Assembly (NCBI GenBank): GCA_913063265.1
Contig: CAJXZG010000038.1
Location: 1-46,049, forward strand
Length of the DNA: 46,049 nt
Direction: 5' to 3'
Source of the DNA: an uncultured Prolixibacteraceae bacterium
GTDB lineage: Bacteria; Bacteroidota; Bacteroidia; Bacteroidales; Prolixibacteraceae
Position numbers and translations under genes: made by a program. The notes beneath the pieces were generated by a model. That model did no database searches. It worked only from the letters and a program-made list of their open reading frames with translations, and was not told the DNA's origin. This document shows positions 8,689-16,626 of the stretch, piece by piece (the stretch's first letter is position 1; the number at the start of each line of letters is the position of its first letter).

Positions 8689-9732
8689 ATGCACGATTCA
8701 AACTTACATATAAAATTAATTTCAAGAATTTTTTTAGCTTTTTTTTTGATTTTAGTTTTATCGTTTCAGCATACCGTTGCTCAAAATAAAGAAGTCGTTG
8801 CAAAAAGCGGAGATGGTATCTACTCTGTTTTAAAAAGAAACGGCCTGGATCCAAAACAACATACCGATGCTTTTATTGAATTAAATAAGAATAAACTGGG
8901 TAAAAACAATTCATTGTATAAAGGTACAAGCTATAAACTTCCAAATGCCGAAGAAGTTATAGAAAGCCCGGTTTCAAATGCCAAAATTGGCACACATACA
9001 AGGCGATATGATATTTTCGGCGAAAAATATGCCGATGTAGAAATTAAAAGCGATGAATTAAAAGGAGCTATATATTACCTGGTTGCCGGTCATGGTGGCC
9101 CCGATCCGGGAGCAGTTGGCCGTTACAACGGGCAACAAGTTTGCGAAGATGAATATGCCTATGATGTGACATTGCGTATGGCAAGAAACCTTATTGAAAA
9201 AGGCGCCCTGGTTTATATGATTACCAGAGATAAAAATGATGGTATCAGGGATGAAAGCATATTAAAAGCGGATAAAGATGAAGTTTGTCACCCGAACAGA
9301 ACCATACCTTTAAATCAAATGAAAAGGTTACGCCAAAGGGTTGATGCAACAAATAAATTATACCGGAAAAATCCAAAAGCTTTTCAGCGGGTAATCATTA
9401 TGCATGTCGACTCAAGAAGCAAGGGTCAAAACATCGATATCTTTTTCTATCATGACCAAAGAAGTAAAACCGGTAAAAAAACCGCACAAATTTTACAAAG
9501 AACTTTTCACGACAAATATGCTCAGCACCAACCGGGAAGAGGGTATCACGGAACTGTTTCTGCAAGAAATTTATACGTTTTGAAAAATACATACCCCGTT
9601 GGAGTATACATCGAACTCGCTAATATAAATCATAGTCGTGATATTAAGCGGCTAATTATTGCCGATAATCGCCAGGCAGTCGCTAACTGGCTTACTCAAG
9701 GTTTGGTTACCGATTTTAAAACCAATAAGTAG
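8689..9732 (+). CDS. N-acetylmuramoyl-L-alanine amidase (Amidase_3) with LysM-like N-terminus
   Basis: A 347-residue exported enzyme that should cleave the amide between muramic acid and the stem peptide. A signal peptide ends around residue 32 (HTVAQ). A LysM-like segment follows (about 35-85, GDGIYSVLKRNGLDP to YKLPN). The Amidase_3 domain covers about 127-340, with zinc ligands H135 (AGHGGPDPGA), E153 or E155 (CEDEYAYD) and H239 (IIMHVDS), and a final Glu in VYIELANINHSRD as the likely catalytic acid. It lies divergently from the nucleotidase unit, 77 bases away. Together with the M23 and glucosaminidase genes it forms the cell-wall hydrolase set of the window. Confidence 0.92.
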   Translation: MHDSNLHIKLISRIFLAFFLILVLSFQHTVAQNKEVVAKSGDGIYSVLKRNGLDPKQHTDAFIELNKNKLGKNNSLYKGTSYKLPNAEEVIESPVSNAKIGTHTRRYDIFGEKYADVEIKSDELKGAIYYLVAGHGGPDPGAVGRYNGQQVCEDEYAYDVTLRMARNLIEKGALVYMITRDKNDGIRDESILKADKDEVCHPNRTIPLNQMKRLRQRVDATNKLYRKNPKAFQRVIIMHVDSRSKGQNIDIFFYHDQRSKTGKKTAQILQRTFHDKYAQHQPGRGYHGTVSARNLYVLKNTYPVGVYIELANINHSRDIKRLIIADNRQAVANWLTQGLVTDFKTNK

Positions 9733-9782
9733 AAAAGTAATAACTCTTTAAGCAACTTGCCGGTTTTAATTGTTAAGGTATT

Positions 9783-10172
9783 ATGAGACAAAAGCCCATA
9801 ATACTGTTTGATGGCATTTGCAATTTATGCAACGGTACTGTTGATTTTCTTTTAAAACATGATTCAAAAAAACAATTTTCATTTGTTTCTCTGCAATCGG
9901 AAGAAGGGAAAAAAATACTTAAAAGATTAAAAGTACCCGGGAATATTGATTCCGTTATATTTATAAAATCAGATATTGTTTTTTTCGAATCAGATGCAAT
10001 TTTGGAAATATCAAAACTTTTAGGTTTCCCATGGAATATGGCTTTGGCTGGAAAAATTCTACCCAAAAAAGTTCGAAACAAAATTTATGCATTCATTTCT
10101 AAAAACAGATATCGCTGGTTTGGTAAGAGAAACACATGCCGGGTAATTCCTGTAAATGGTAATTTTGAATAG
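9783..10172 (+). CDS. DUF393 (DCC family) thiol-disulfide-like protein
   Basis: A 129-residue protein of the DCC/DUF393 family. The diagnostic N-terminal signature FDGICNLCNG carries the CxxC pair, followed by VSLQSEEGKKIL, an ESDAILEISK segment and the C-terminal FISKNRYRWFGKRNTC. The family has a thioredoxin-like fold and is presumed to act in thiol redox reactions, but no substrate is known. The start is ATG 9783, 50 bases after the amidase gene. It may be read from the same transcript. Confidence 0.88.
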   Translation: MRQKPIILFDGICNLCNGTVDFLLKHDSKKQFSFVSLQSEEGKKILKRLKVPGNIDSVIFIKSDIVFFESDAILEISKLLGFPWNMALAGKILPKKVRNKIYAFISKNRYRWFGKRNTCRVIPVNGNFE

Positions 10173-10239
10173 TCTGACAAATATCACACTCTGGTTAAAA
10201 CATTAACAATTCACTAACATTTTAGGATTAAAAATTCAT

Positions 10240-10247
10240 TAGTTTTG
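10240..10247 (+). promoter_or_regulatory. possible -7 promoter box (TAGTTTTG)
   Basis: TAGTTTTG matches the TAnnTTTG consensus and lies 78 bases before the ATG of the 34-residue membrane protein. No good -33 TTTG is seen, so this is tentative. Confidence 0.3.
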
Positions 10248-10325
10248 CATTTTACCTAAACAAAAATTAAACAAACTGAGTATAATACGGAAAAGCAATT
10301 TCAGTATTTGCCAGAAGACAAAACC

Positions 10326-10430
10326 ATGGAAGACGAAGAAAGGACAAAACGAATTTTAATCTATTTTTTATTTTTCCTGATATTTTTATTTCTGGTCCTC
10401 TATTTTGGACAACAGTTATTTTTTGAATAA
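10326..10430 (+). CDS. 34-residue single-TM microprotein
   Basis: A short open frame, ATG 10326 to TAA 10430, encodes a charged N-terminus (MEDEERTKR) followed by one hydrophobic helix of about 17 residues (from ILIYFLFF to LVLYFG) and a short tail QQLFFE. The clean arrangement of a charged head, one membrane span and a polar end resembles real bacterial membrane microproteins. It sits in an otherwise empty 277-base gap with a possible promoter box upstream. It converges with the DUF4924 gene 19 bases away. No function is suggested. Chance origin from AT-rich sequence cannot be excluded. Confidence 0.45.
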   Translation: MEDEERTKRILIYFLFFLIFLFLVLYFGQQLFFE

Positions 10431-10449
10431 TAAGATTCGAAAAAGTACT

Positions 10450-10992
10450 TTATGCTAAATCCAAATCTCCCGTTTCAAAGTCTTTAAAAAGTTTCGATAG
10501 GTAACTGAGCCAAGATGTTAACATTTTTATGGCCTGTGTGGTTTCTTCCGAAATTTCCTTTTTCTGAATTTTCAACATTAAATATCCATAAACTGCATCC
10601 AGGCTGGTTTGAATATCGTTTTTGACCTCGTTGCCTTTTAAATTCAATTCAGAAATCAGTCCTGACACAGTTCTGAATTCAGTCACATATCCTGCATCTA
10701 CTTTATCATTAACAAGTTTAAGATGAAATTCATTAAGGTCGTTTATCAGGTTAGTTAAAAACTGGAAATGCCCTTTTTCCCTGATTCCTTCCTTTTCCAT
10801 CATACTTACAAGGTTTTTATACCATTCTGCCACTTCCTCTTTAGTTTTTTCCTCAACCTGATATTTTGAAACCAAGTGTGTTTCAATATCTGTCATATCC
10901 AGTTTAAACGCTCTAATTAAATCTTCTATCTGGTATAAATAAAGGATGTATTCTGCAATGTTTTCTTTTCTTTTCTGTTTTGCTGCCAGCAT
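10450..10992 (-). CDS. DUF4924 family protein
   Basis: A 180-residue, largely helical cytoplasmic protein matching DUF4924, a family I know only from Bacteroidota. Recognisable segments are KRKENIAEYILYLYQIEDL, the EWYKNLVSMMEKEGIREKGH region and YGYLMLKIQKKEIS near the C-terminus. Function is unknown. It is the last gene of the minus-strand series prs, rplY, pth, S4 protein, DUF4924, with 42 bases between its ATG and the stop of the S4 gene, so it probably shares their transcript. Confidence 0.85.
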   Translation of the reverse strand: MLAAKQKRKENIAEYILYLYQIEDLIRAFKLDMTDIETHLVSKYQVEEKTKEEVAEWYKNLVSMMEKEGIREKGHFQFLTNLINDLNEFHLKLVNDKVDAGYVTEFRTVSGLISELNLKGNEVKNDIQTSLDAVYGYLMLKIQKKEISEETTQAIKMLTSWLSYLSKLFKDFETGDLDLA

Positions 10993-11034
10993 AAAATGAA
11001 TTTTTAGTTTTATTTAATTTCCAATAAACAGGAT

Positions 11035-11412
11035 TTACACATCAAAGAAGTCGTCCAATTCCCTTCTGTCTTTTTTAGTTGGTCTGCCTGTTCCCCTGTC
11101 GCGCGAGATCCAGCGCATATTCTTTTGCATTTCCAGAATTTCAAGTTCTTCTGGTGGAGTAATATCTTCAACAAAATTTATTGCAAGTTTTGCTGACATT
11201 CTTTTTCCTGCGATATCGAGCACTTTATAACTCCTTACCAAAGGAGTTTTTTTTACTTTCACTACTTCCCCAACATGGATAGATCTTGATGGCTTTACAG
11301 GCAAATCTTCAATTGAAACATGACCTTTTTTGCATGCTTCTGTAGCCTGACTGCGTGTTTTAAAGATACGCACAGCCCAAAGCCATTTATCTATTCGAAT
11401 ATCGTTCGGCAC
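11035..11412 (-). CDS. S4-domain RNA-binding protein (Hsp15/HslR-like)
   Basis: A 125-residue protein with an N-terminal S4 RNA-binding domain: IRIDKWLWAVRIFKTRSQA, ACKKGHVSIEDLPVKPS and VGEVVKVKK. The remainder is a basic tail (GTGRPTKKDRRELDDF) as in Hsp15, which binds 50S subunits carrying a nascent chain after premature release. It starts at GTG 11412, four bases after the pth stop, which indicates co-translation with peptidyl-tRNA hydrolase. Both jobs concern stalled or dropped peptidyl-tRNA, so the pairing makes functional sense. Confidence 0.88.
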   Translation of the reverse strand: MPNDIRIDKWLWAVRIFKTRSQATEACKKGHVSIEDLPVKPSRSIHVGEVVKVKKTPLVRSYKVLDIAGKRMSAKLAINFVEDITPPEELEILEMQKNMRWISRDRGTGRPTKKDRRELDDFFDV

Positions 11413-11416
11413 GGAC

Positions 11417-11980
11417 TTATTTTTTGTTGAAATAATTCATTGTACGATCTACTCCAATTGTTCCAAAGCTTTTTATGATATCGATACCGGTATCAATTTT
11501 AAATGGCAGTTCTTTTTCCTCATCTTTACTCCACTCACTTAGTACATAGTTTACCTGGCGCCCTTTGTGAAAATCGTCTCCAATGCCAAACCGTAACCTG
11601 GCATAGTCGTTTCGCCCTAACACCTGGTTAATATTTTCCAATCCATTATGACCTCCGGCACCACCTTTAGCCCTTAACCTTAAAGTTCCAAACGGAAGAG
11701 CCAAATCATCGACCACAACGAGTAGATTTGAGATATCGATTTTTTCTTTTTGTAACCAATACGAAACCGCTCTCCCACTTAAATTCATGTAAGTTGTGGG
11801 TTTTAATAAAATAAATTTACGGGCTTTATATTTATACTCGGCTACGAATCCATAACGCTTATCATTAAAACTAATATTGGATGCTCCAGCCAGAGCATCC
11901 AATATTTGAAAGCCAATATTATGGCGAGTATTTTTGTATTCTGCCCCTATATTACCAAGACCGGCAATTAAATATTTCAT
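11417..11980 (-). CDS. pth: peptidyl-tRNA hydrolase
   Basis: A 187-residue Pth that releases tRNA from prematurely dropped peptidyl-tRNA in the cytoplasm. The signature LIAGLGNIGAEYKNTRHNIGF contains N10 and the catalytic H20 at the same positions as in E. coli Pth. VVVDDLALPFG holds the catalytic-site Asp, and the KGGAGGHNGL segment with the following region binds the acceptor stem. Length is normal. It follows rplY by 94 bases and precedes the S4 gene by four, part of a conserved translation-related block. Confidence 0.96.
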   Translation of the reverse strand: MKYLIAGLGNIGAEYKNTRHNIGFQILDALAGASNISFNDKRYGFVAEYKYKARKFILLKPTTYMNLSGRAVSYWLQKEKIDISNLLVVVDDLALPFGTLRLRAKGGAGGHNGLENINQVLGRNDYARLRFGIGDDFHKGRQVNYVLSEWSKDEEKELPFKIDTGIDIIKSFGTIGVDRTMNYFNKK

Positions 11981-12074
11981 CTGTTAAATTTATTTAAGAT
12001 GAACAAAAGCCTGAAGCCAGAAAGGGTATTTGTCCTGACCAACAGGACTCAATTTACAGAATTTATTTCTAAGT

Positions 12075-12704
12075 TTATTCTTCTGAAGTTTCCTCAGTTG
12101 CAGTTTCTTCTCCTCCTTCTTCTTCTCCTTCTTCCATTTCATCACCTGCGGCAGACCTTGCAGCCCTGGTAATTTGAACACCAACAACAACATTAGATTT
12201 TTCATCAAGGAATTCAATATTATCGTGAGACAAGTCAGCAACTTTAACACTCATTCCGATTTTTAATTTTGTAACATCAATTTCAATCGAATCCGGGATA
12301 TCTTTCGCAAATGCTTTAACTCTCAGGCGACGCAAGTTGGTTTTAAGTTTACCACCGGCTTTAATACCTTCTGCCAAACCTTTTATTGCAATAGGCACAT
12401 CAATTTTTATCTTTTTATCATCCTGAATTCTTAAGAAATCGATATGAAAAATGGTTTCATCTACCGGATGCCACTGTACATCCTGCATAATCGATGGGTA
12501 AACTGTACCATCAATTTCAAGATCGATTAAATAGACATTGGGAGTATAAACCAACTTTCTTAATTCGCCAAATGGCACTGAAAAATGAATCGGCTCATCC
12601 ATTCCGTACAATACTGCAGGAACAATCTCCTGTGCACGAAGCAATTTCGACTCTTTTTTACCAAGGGATTCTCTTTTGTTCCCTTTCACTACTACTGTTT
12701 TCAT
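12075..12704 (-). CDS. rplY: 50S ribosomal protein L25 / general stress protein Ctc
   Basis: A 209-residue protein with the L25 5S rRNA-binding N-terminal domain (about 1-92; VVVKGNKRESLGKKESKLLR, VPAVLYG, QDVQWHPVDETIFHIDFLR) and the Ctc-type beta-barrel C-terminal domain (about 93-180). It ends in an extremely acidic tail of about 25 Glu-rich residues, common in this phylum. It is part of the large ribosomal subunit. It lies after prs and before pth. A possible promoter and a short palindrome lie in its 115-base leader. Confidence 0.95.
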   Translation of the reverse strand: MKTVVVKGNKRESLGKKESKLLRAQEIVPAVLYGMDEPIHFSVPFGELRKLVYTPNVYLIDLEIDGTVYPSIMQDVQWHPVDETIFHIDFLRIQDDKKIKIDVPIAIKGLAEGIKAGGKLKTNLRRLRVKAFAKDIPDSIEIDVTKLKIGMSVKVADLSHDNIEFLDEKSNVVVGVQITRAARSAAGDEMEEGEEEGGEETATEETSEE

Positions 12705-12744
12705 TTGTAATTTTTTACATTAATAATTATGGTACTCAGTCCTT

Positions 12745-12758
12745 CCCGATAAATCGGG
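12745..12758. promoter_or_regulatory. palindrome CCCGATAAATCGGG in the rplY leader
   Basis: A 6-bp perfect inverted repeat with a 2-base centre lies between the prs stop and the rplY ATG, inside the predicted untranslated leader. It could be a small hairpin affecting readthrough from prs or rplY translation, or a dispersed short palindrome. No T-run follows on the minus strand, so it is not a typical terminator. Confidence 0.35.
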
Positions 12759-12807
12759 ACAAACAGCATGCATAATGTTTAAATGCTTGCCTGCGGAAAA
12801 AGCGGTG

Positions 12808-12815
12808 CAAATATA
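12808..12815 (-). promoter_or_regulatory. possible rplY promoter -7 box (TATATTTG)
   Basis: The minus strand reads TATATTTG, an exact TAnnTTTG match, just after the prs stop. No TTTG is found at the correct distance upstream, so the assignment is tentative. It would give rplY a leader of about 100 bases. Confidence 0.4.
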
Positions 12816-12819
12816 TAAA

Positions 12820-13761
12820 TTACTTGTAATATAGCGAACTAATCGACTGATTTTTATAGACTCTTTTAATTGCCTGTGCAAAAGCATCGGCAACTGTAAT
12901 AAATTTTATCTTGGTAGTATTTAAATTATTGTGTTGAATTGAGTTGGTAAAATATACTTCTTCCAGTTCAGAGTTTTCTATTCTTTCAATTGCCGGCCCT
13001 GACAAAACACCATGAGCAGCAAAAGCTCTTACACTGTTTGCTCCTACTTTTTTCATCAGGTTAGCAGCTTTGGTAATTGTTCCTGCTGTATCAATTAAGT
13101 CATCCACTATTATTACATCTTTTCCCGCAACATCTCCAATAACAGTCATACTTCCCACTTCGTTTGCTCTCGACCTTGTTTTATGACAAATTACCATATC
13201 CGTTTCCAACATTTTAGCATAGGTATTGGCTCGTTTTGTTCCACCAACATCCGGTGATGCAATAACAAGATTTTCCAGCCCCATTTCTTCGATAAAAGGG
13301 ACAAACAGTGTTGAAGCATAAAGGTGATCAACCGGCACATCAAAAAATCCTTGTATCTGGTCTGCGTGAAGGTCCATTGTTATTATTCTGTCGACACCGG
13401 CTGCAGATAAAATATCAGCTACAAGTTTTGCTCCAATTGAAACGCGGGGTTTATCTTTTCTGTCCTGACGTGCATAACCAAAATACGGGATCACAGCAAT
13501 TACTTTATACGCACTTGCACGTTTTGCAGCATCTATCATCAAAAGAAGCTCCAGCAAATTGTCTGCCGGTGGTGGCGTTGATTGTACAATAAATACATGA
13601 GAACCACGAATCGTTTCTTCATAACATGGTTCAAACTCACCATCTGCAAAAACCGGACACGATGACTTACCCACATCCACATTTAAACTATCGCAAATTT
13701 TTTCAGTTAAGTATTGACTTGCTCTGCAACCAAAGATTTTTAATGATTTTTGCTGCCCCAT
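12820..13761 (-). CDS. prs: ribose-phosphate pyrophosphokinase
   Basis: A 313-residue cytoplasmic PRPP synthetase, which makes PRPP from ribose 5-phosphate and ATP for nucleotide and His/Trp synthesis. Family motifs are FADGEFEPCYEETIRGSHVF (regulatory and ATP region), YFGYARQDRKDKPR, TMDLHADQIQGFFD and the PRPP-binding loop VIIVDDLIDTAGT. The open frame can be extended to a TTG at 13803, but ATG 13761 (MGQQKSLKIFGC) gives the normal length and lies just downstream of a -7 box, so I chose it. It precedes rplY and pth. Confidence 0.95.
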   Translation of the reverse strand: MGQQKSLKIFGCRASQYLTEKICDSLNVDVGKSSCPVFADGEFEPCYEETIRGSHVFIVQSTPPPADNLLELLLMIDAAKRASAYKVIAVIPYFGYARQDRKDKPRVSIGAKLVADILSAAGVDRIITMDLHADQIQGFFDVPVDHLYASTLFVPFIEEMGLENLVIASPDVGGTKRANTYAKMLETDMVICHKTRSRANEVGSMTVIGDVAGKDVIIVDDLIDTAGTITKAANLMKKVGANSVRAFAAHGVLSGPAIERIENSELEEVYFTNSIQHNNLNTTKIKFITVADAFAQAIKRVYKNQSISSLYYK

Positions 13762-13791
13762 TTTAAATTGATTTTTTAAAAATTCCCCTGA

Positions 13792-13799
13792 CAAAGGTA
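13792..13799 (-). promoter_or_regulatory. prs promoter -7 box (TACCTTTG)
   Basis: The minus strand reads TACCTTTG, an exact consensus match, 30 bases before the prs ATG at 13761. This supports the ATG start and a leader of about 25 bases. No convincing -33 element is seen. Confidence 0.5.
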
Positions 13800-13866
13800 A
13801 CAACTTTAACCAGTATTTTTGACTTTAAAATTTTCCTTTCTGAGGATATTCTTCTTGCTACAATAT

Positions 13867-14463
13867 TTATTCAGTAATATTTATTTGTTCAATAAACTCT
13901 AAAATTTCTTTTGTACCCTTGCCGGTTTCTGCTGAAGAAATATAATAACCCGGCATTGTTTCCCAGGTTTCAAACATTTTTTCTTCATAGCGTTTTAAAT
14001 TTTTCTCCAGTTCACCTGGTTTTAACTTATCAACTTTTGTAAATATTATTGTAAATGGAATTTCACTGATTCCTAACCATTCCATAAAATCGAGATCCTG
14101 TTTTTGGGGTTCATGTCTCGAATCGACAAGTACAAACAAACAGTACAGATTTTCGCGTTGCAATATGTACCTTTTGATAAATTGTTCCCACTTTACCCGT
14201 TCTTTTTTTGGTGCCGAGGCATACCCATAACCGGGCAGATCTACAAGATACCATTCATTATTAATAAGAAAGTGGTTTATCAATTGTGTTTTCCCCGGTT
14301 TGCCTGACGTCTTGGCTAACGATTTTTTATTTGTCAACCGGTTAATTAAGGAAGACTTTCCTACATTCGAGCGTCCAATAAATGCATATTCCGGCAGATC
14401 AGGTGAGGGACACTTATTAACATCCGTGTTGCTAACAACAAAACGAGCTTCTTTAATTTCCAT
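13867..14463 (-). CDS. engB: ribosome biogenesis GTP-binding protein EngB (YsxC/YihA)
   Basis: A 198-residue TrmE-Era-like GTPase needed for 50S subunit assembly. The G motifs are in order: GRSNVGKSS (P-loop), the [10 protein letters not shown] switch I region, DLPGYG (G3), TKVD (G4) and SSAETGKG (G5). The length fits the family. It is encoded on the minus strand after manA, 64 bases apart, and before prs, which has its own promoter. Confidence 0.95.
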   Translation of the reverse strand: MEIKEARFVVSNTDVNKCPSPDLPEYAFIGRSNVGKSSLINRLTNKKSLAKTSGKPGKTQLINHFLINNEWYLVDLPGYGYASAPKKERVKWEQFIKRYILQRENLYCLFVLVDSRHEPQKQDLDFMEWLGISEIPFTIIFTKVDKLKPGELEKNLKRYEEKMFETWETMPGYYISSAETGKGTKEILEFIEQINITE

Positions 14464-14527
14464 CCGGGAAAAATATATAATGATTTGTGCTGCTTAAGTT
14501 AGAAAAAAACCCTTAGTTTTTTATGAT

Positions 14528-15508
14528 TCAGGGAACATAAACTTCAAGCAATTTTACTTTACCATTTAATGGTTTTAGTTTGATTATTTCCAAACTTGCA
14601 GGAACCAAAATAGTTTCACCTTTTGACACGCTTTCATTACCCTCTTCTGTAATTATCTCAAAATCACCTTCTAGATTTATATAAATTACAAACGAATCAT
14701 TCAGAGAATAATCCTTTTCCACCGGCTGATCGAATTCCAGAATATTGGTAGTAAAATACTGACAGCTGACAATTTCTGATGACCTGTTTACTTCTGTTGA
14801 ATACCTGGTTTTATAATCATCCAGATACGAAAAATCAATTGCATCCAGCGCCAATTCGGTATGTAGTTCACGCTCGTTTCCTTGGTCATCTTTTCGGTTA
14901 TAGTCAAAAATACGATAAGTTACATCCGAGGTTTGCTGAATTTCTGCTACCATCGAACCCTTGCCAATTGCATGAACCCGGCCGGCTGGAATAAAAAATA
15001 CATCGCCAACTTTTGCCTCGTCGTATTTTAAAAGCTCGGTAAGTTTTCCTTTGTTTAGATATTCCAGGTATTTTTCTTTATCTACCGGTTGGTTAAAGCC
15101 AGAGTTAATTAGTGCTCCATAGCTTGCATCCAAAACGTACCACATTTCAGTTTTCCCAAAAGCATTGTGTCTTTCCTTAGAAAGTTCATCATTTGGGTGA
15201 ACCTGAATTGAAAGATCGTCTTGTGCATCAATAAATTTTATCAATAAGGGAAATTCAAGGCCAAACTTTTCGTAAACCTTGTCGCCTACCAAATCACCCA
15301 TATAAATTTCGATGACTTCGCTTAAATTGTTTCCTTTCAAAAATCCATTGCTTACCACCGATATATTTCCTTCAACACCTGAAATCTCCCAGCTCTCACC
15401 ACAATTATTTGTATTATACTTCTTGTTTAATAATTCTTTTAACCGGTTTCCACCCCAAATTTTTTCAAGGCAAATTGTTTCAAACTTTAAAGGATATAAG
15501 CCACTCAT
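14528..15508 (-). CDS. manA: class I mannose-6-phosphate isomerase
   Basis: A 326-residue cupin enzyme that interconverts mannose 6-phosphate and fructose 6-phosphate in the cytoplasm. Zinc-site residues appear in IQVHPNDELS and GKTEMWYVLDA, with a later His in FFIPAGRVHAIGKGS and the catalytic Arg region VTYRIFDYNRKD. It is the short Bacillus/Bacteroidota form, lacking the extra helical domain of the E. coli enzyme. The ATG at 15508 is 78 bases after the Dabb gene, a gap filled by periodic repeat sequence, so the two may be co-transcribed. Confidence 0.94.
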   Translation of the reverse strand: MSGLYPLKFETICLEKIWGGNRLKELLNKKYNTNNCGESWEISGVEGNISVVSNGFLKGNNLSEVIEIYMGDLVGDKVYEKFGLEFPLLIKFIDAQDDLSIQVHPNDELSKERHNAFGKTEMWYVLDASYGALINSGFNQPVDKEKYLEYLNKGKLTELLKYDEAKVGDVFFIPAGRVHAIGKGSMVAEIQQTSDVTYRIFDYNRKDDQGNERELHTELALDAIDFSYLDDYKTRYSTEVNRSSEIVSCQYFTTNILEFDQPVEKDYSLNDSFVIYINLEGDFEIITEEGNESVSKGETILVPASLEIIKLKPLNGKVKLLEVYVP

Positions 15509-15554
15509 AATTTATTATTGACTATTTGTTATTGATTATTTTCTAACTCCCAAA

Positions 15555-15582
15555 TTCGTACTTCAAACTTCATACTTCGTAT
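15555..15582 (-). repeat. heptad repeat tract (4 units) just after the Dabb stop codon
   Basis: Read on the minus strand, four back-to-back 7-nt units ATACGAA, GTATGAA, GTTTGAA and GTACGAA begin four bases after the Dabb stop codon. All fit NNNNGAA and three fit GNNNGAA. A looser 14-nt periodicity continues to the manA ATG. The same unit type follows dnaK and panB. Confidence 0.8.
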
Positions 15583-15586
15583 TTTC

Positions 15587-15886
15587 CTAAAACTCAAAAT
15601 CCACAGCTGCACGTTCGCAGGTTATTTCACCAACACGGGCAACAACCTTTTGATGCTCAGGATGAATACGGTATTTATCCAAATCTTCTATTGATTCGAA
15701 ATGTGAAATTAAAGCAATATCATAGCTTTTGGCATTCAATTCATAATTCACTCCAACTTCAATATATTTTACCTCTTCGATTTTGTCTTCTAATGCTTCC
15801 AAAAGCGATTTCATTTCAGCTATAATAGCAGGTTTTTCATTTTCGGAATATTCCTTAAGCTTAAAAAGAACAACATGATTTATCAT
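15587..15886 (-). CDS. Dabb family (stress-responsive A/B barrel) protein
   Basis: A 99-residue ferredoxin-like dimeric alpha/beta barrel protein. The family signature is at the N-terminus (MINHVVLFKLKEYSENEKPA) and in the middle (ALISHFESIEDLDKYRIHPEHQKV). Dabb proteins are small dimers of mostly unknown function; some are linked to stress or to cyclase activity. The ATG at 15886 gives standard length. It is the first gene of a minus-strand run with manA and engB. Confidence 0.9.
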   Translation of the reverse strand: MINHVVLFKLKEYSENEKPAIIAEMKSLLEALEDKIEEVKYIEVGVNYELNAKSYDIALISHFESIEDLDKYRIHPEHQKVVARVGEITCERAAVDFEF

Positions 15887-16010
15887 AATAAAATGTTTTT
15901 TTTGTATCTTTTATCTTGATATTTTAACAGCGTAAAATTAACGTTTTCTGACTTGTTTAATTAAGTATTCAATCCGAAAACCTGAAATTTAACCATTAAT
16001 TTGACAGAAT

Positions 16011-16619
16011 ATGCTTGTAATTGGAGTTGCCGGTGGAACGGGGTCCGGAAAAACTACAGTAGTTCGGAAAATTCAGCAGCAGTTTCCTAAGGGCGAAGTT
16101 AACATACTTTCGCATGATTCTTATTATTTCGACAACAAAGATTTAAGTCTGGAGGAACGCAGAAAAAAGAATTTTGATCATCCTGATTCTATAGAATTTG
16201 AATTGATGATTGACCATATAAAAAAATTAAAGCAAGGTTCATCAATACAAGAACCTGTGTATTCCTTTATCACCTGTACCCGTCAGGAAGAAACAAAAAG
16301 AATAGAACCACGTGAAGTGTTAATAATTGAAGGGATTTTGTGTCTCACTCACCCCGAACTAAGAAAACTCATGGATATCAAAGTTTTTGTGGATTGCGAT
16401 TCCGATATTCGACTTTCGAGAGTAATTGCGCGCGATATGCAGGAGCGTGGACGGGATGTAAATGAAGTTCTGAATCGTTATGAAAAAACAGTCCGCCCAA
16501 GTCATATTCAGTTTATTGAACCTACTAAACGTTTTGCAGATATTATTATTCCCCAGGGAGGAAAAAATAAAATTGCTATTGAAATATTAACAAATCACAT
16601 TAATCATACTCTCAAATAA
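16011..16619 (+). CDS. udk: uridine kinase
   Basis: A 202-residue P-loop kinase phosphorylating uridine and cytidine in pyrimidine salvage. The P-loop is GVAGGTGSGKTTV (residues about 4-16), followed by SHDSYYFD, the HPDSIEF substrate segment, YSFITCTR, VLIIEGILCL (Walker B region), and the lid with SRVIARDMQERGRD. The ATG at 16011 follows a degenerate -7-like TTAATTTG (15996-16003) so closely that the message may be nearly leaderless. The exonuclease gene starts seven bases after its stop. Confidence 0.95.
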   Translation: MLVIGVAGGTGSGKTTVVRKIQQQFPKGEVNILSHDSYYFDNKDLSLEERRKKNFDHPDSIEFELMIDHIKKLKQGSSIQEPVYSFITCTRQEETKRIEPREVLIIEGILCLTHPELRKLMDIKVFVDCDSDIRLSRVIARDMQERGRDVNEVLNRYEKTVRPSHIQFIEPTKRFADIIIPQGGKNKIAIEILTNHINHTLK

Positions 16620-16626
16620 ACAAATC

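Noticed and set aside
11990..12250. 86-residue minus-strand frame overlapping the 3' end of rplY
   Set aside because: It overlaps rplY in another frame and its protein is dominated by Leu/Lys from the acidic-tail codons; rplY is certain.
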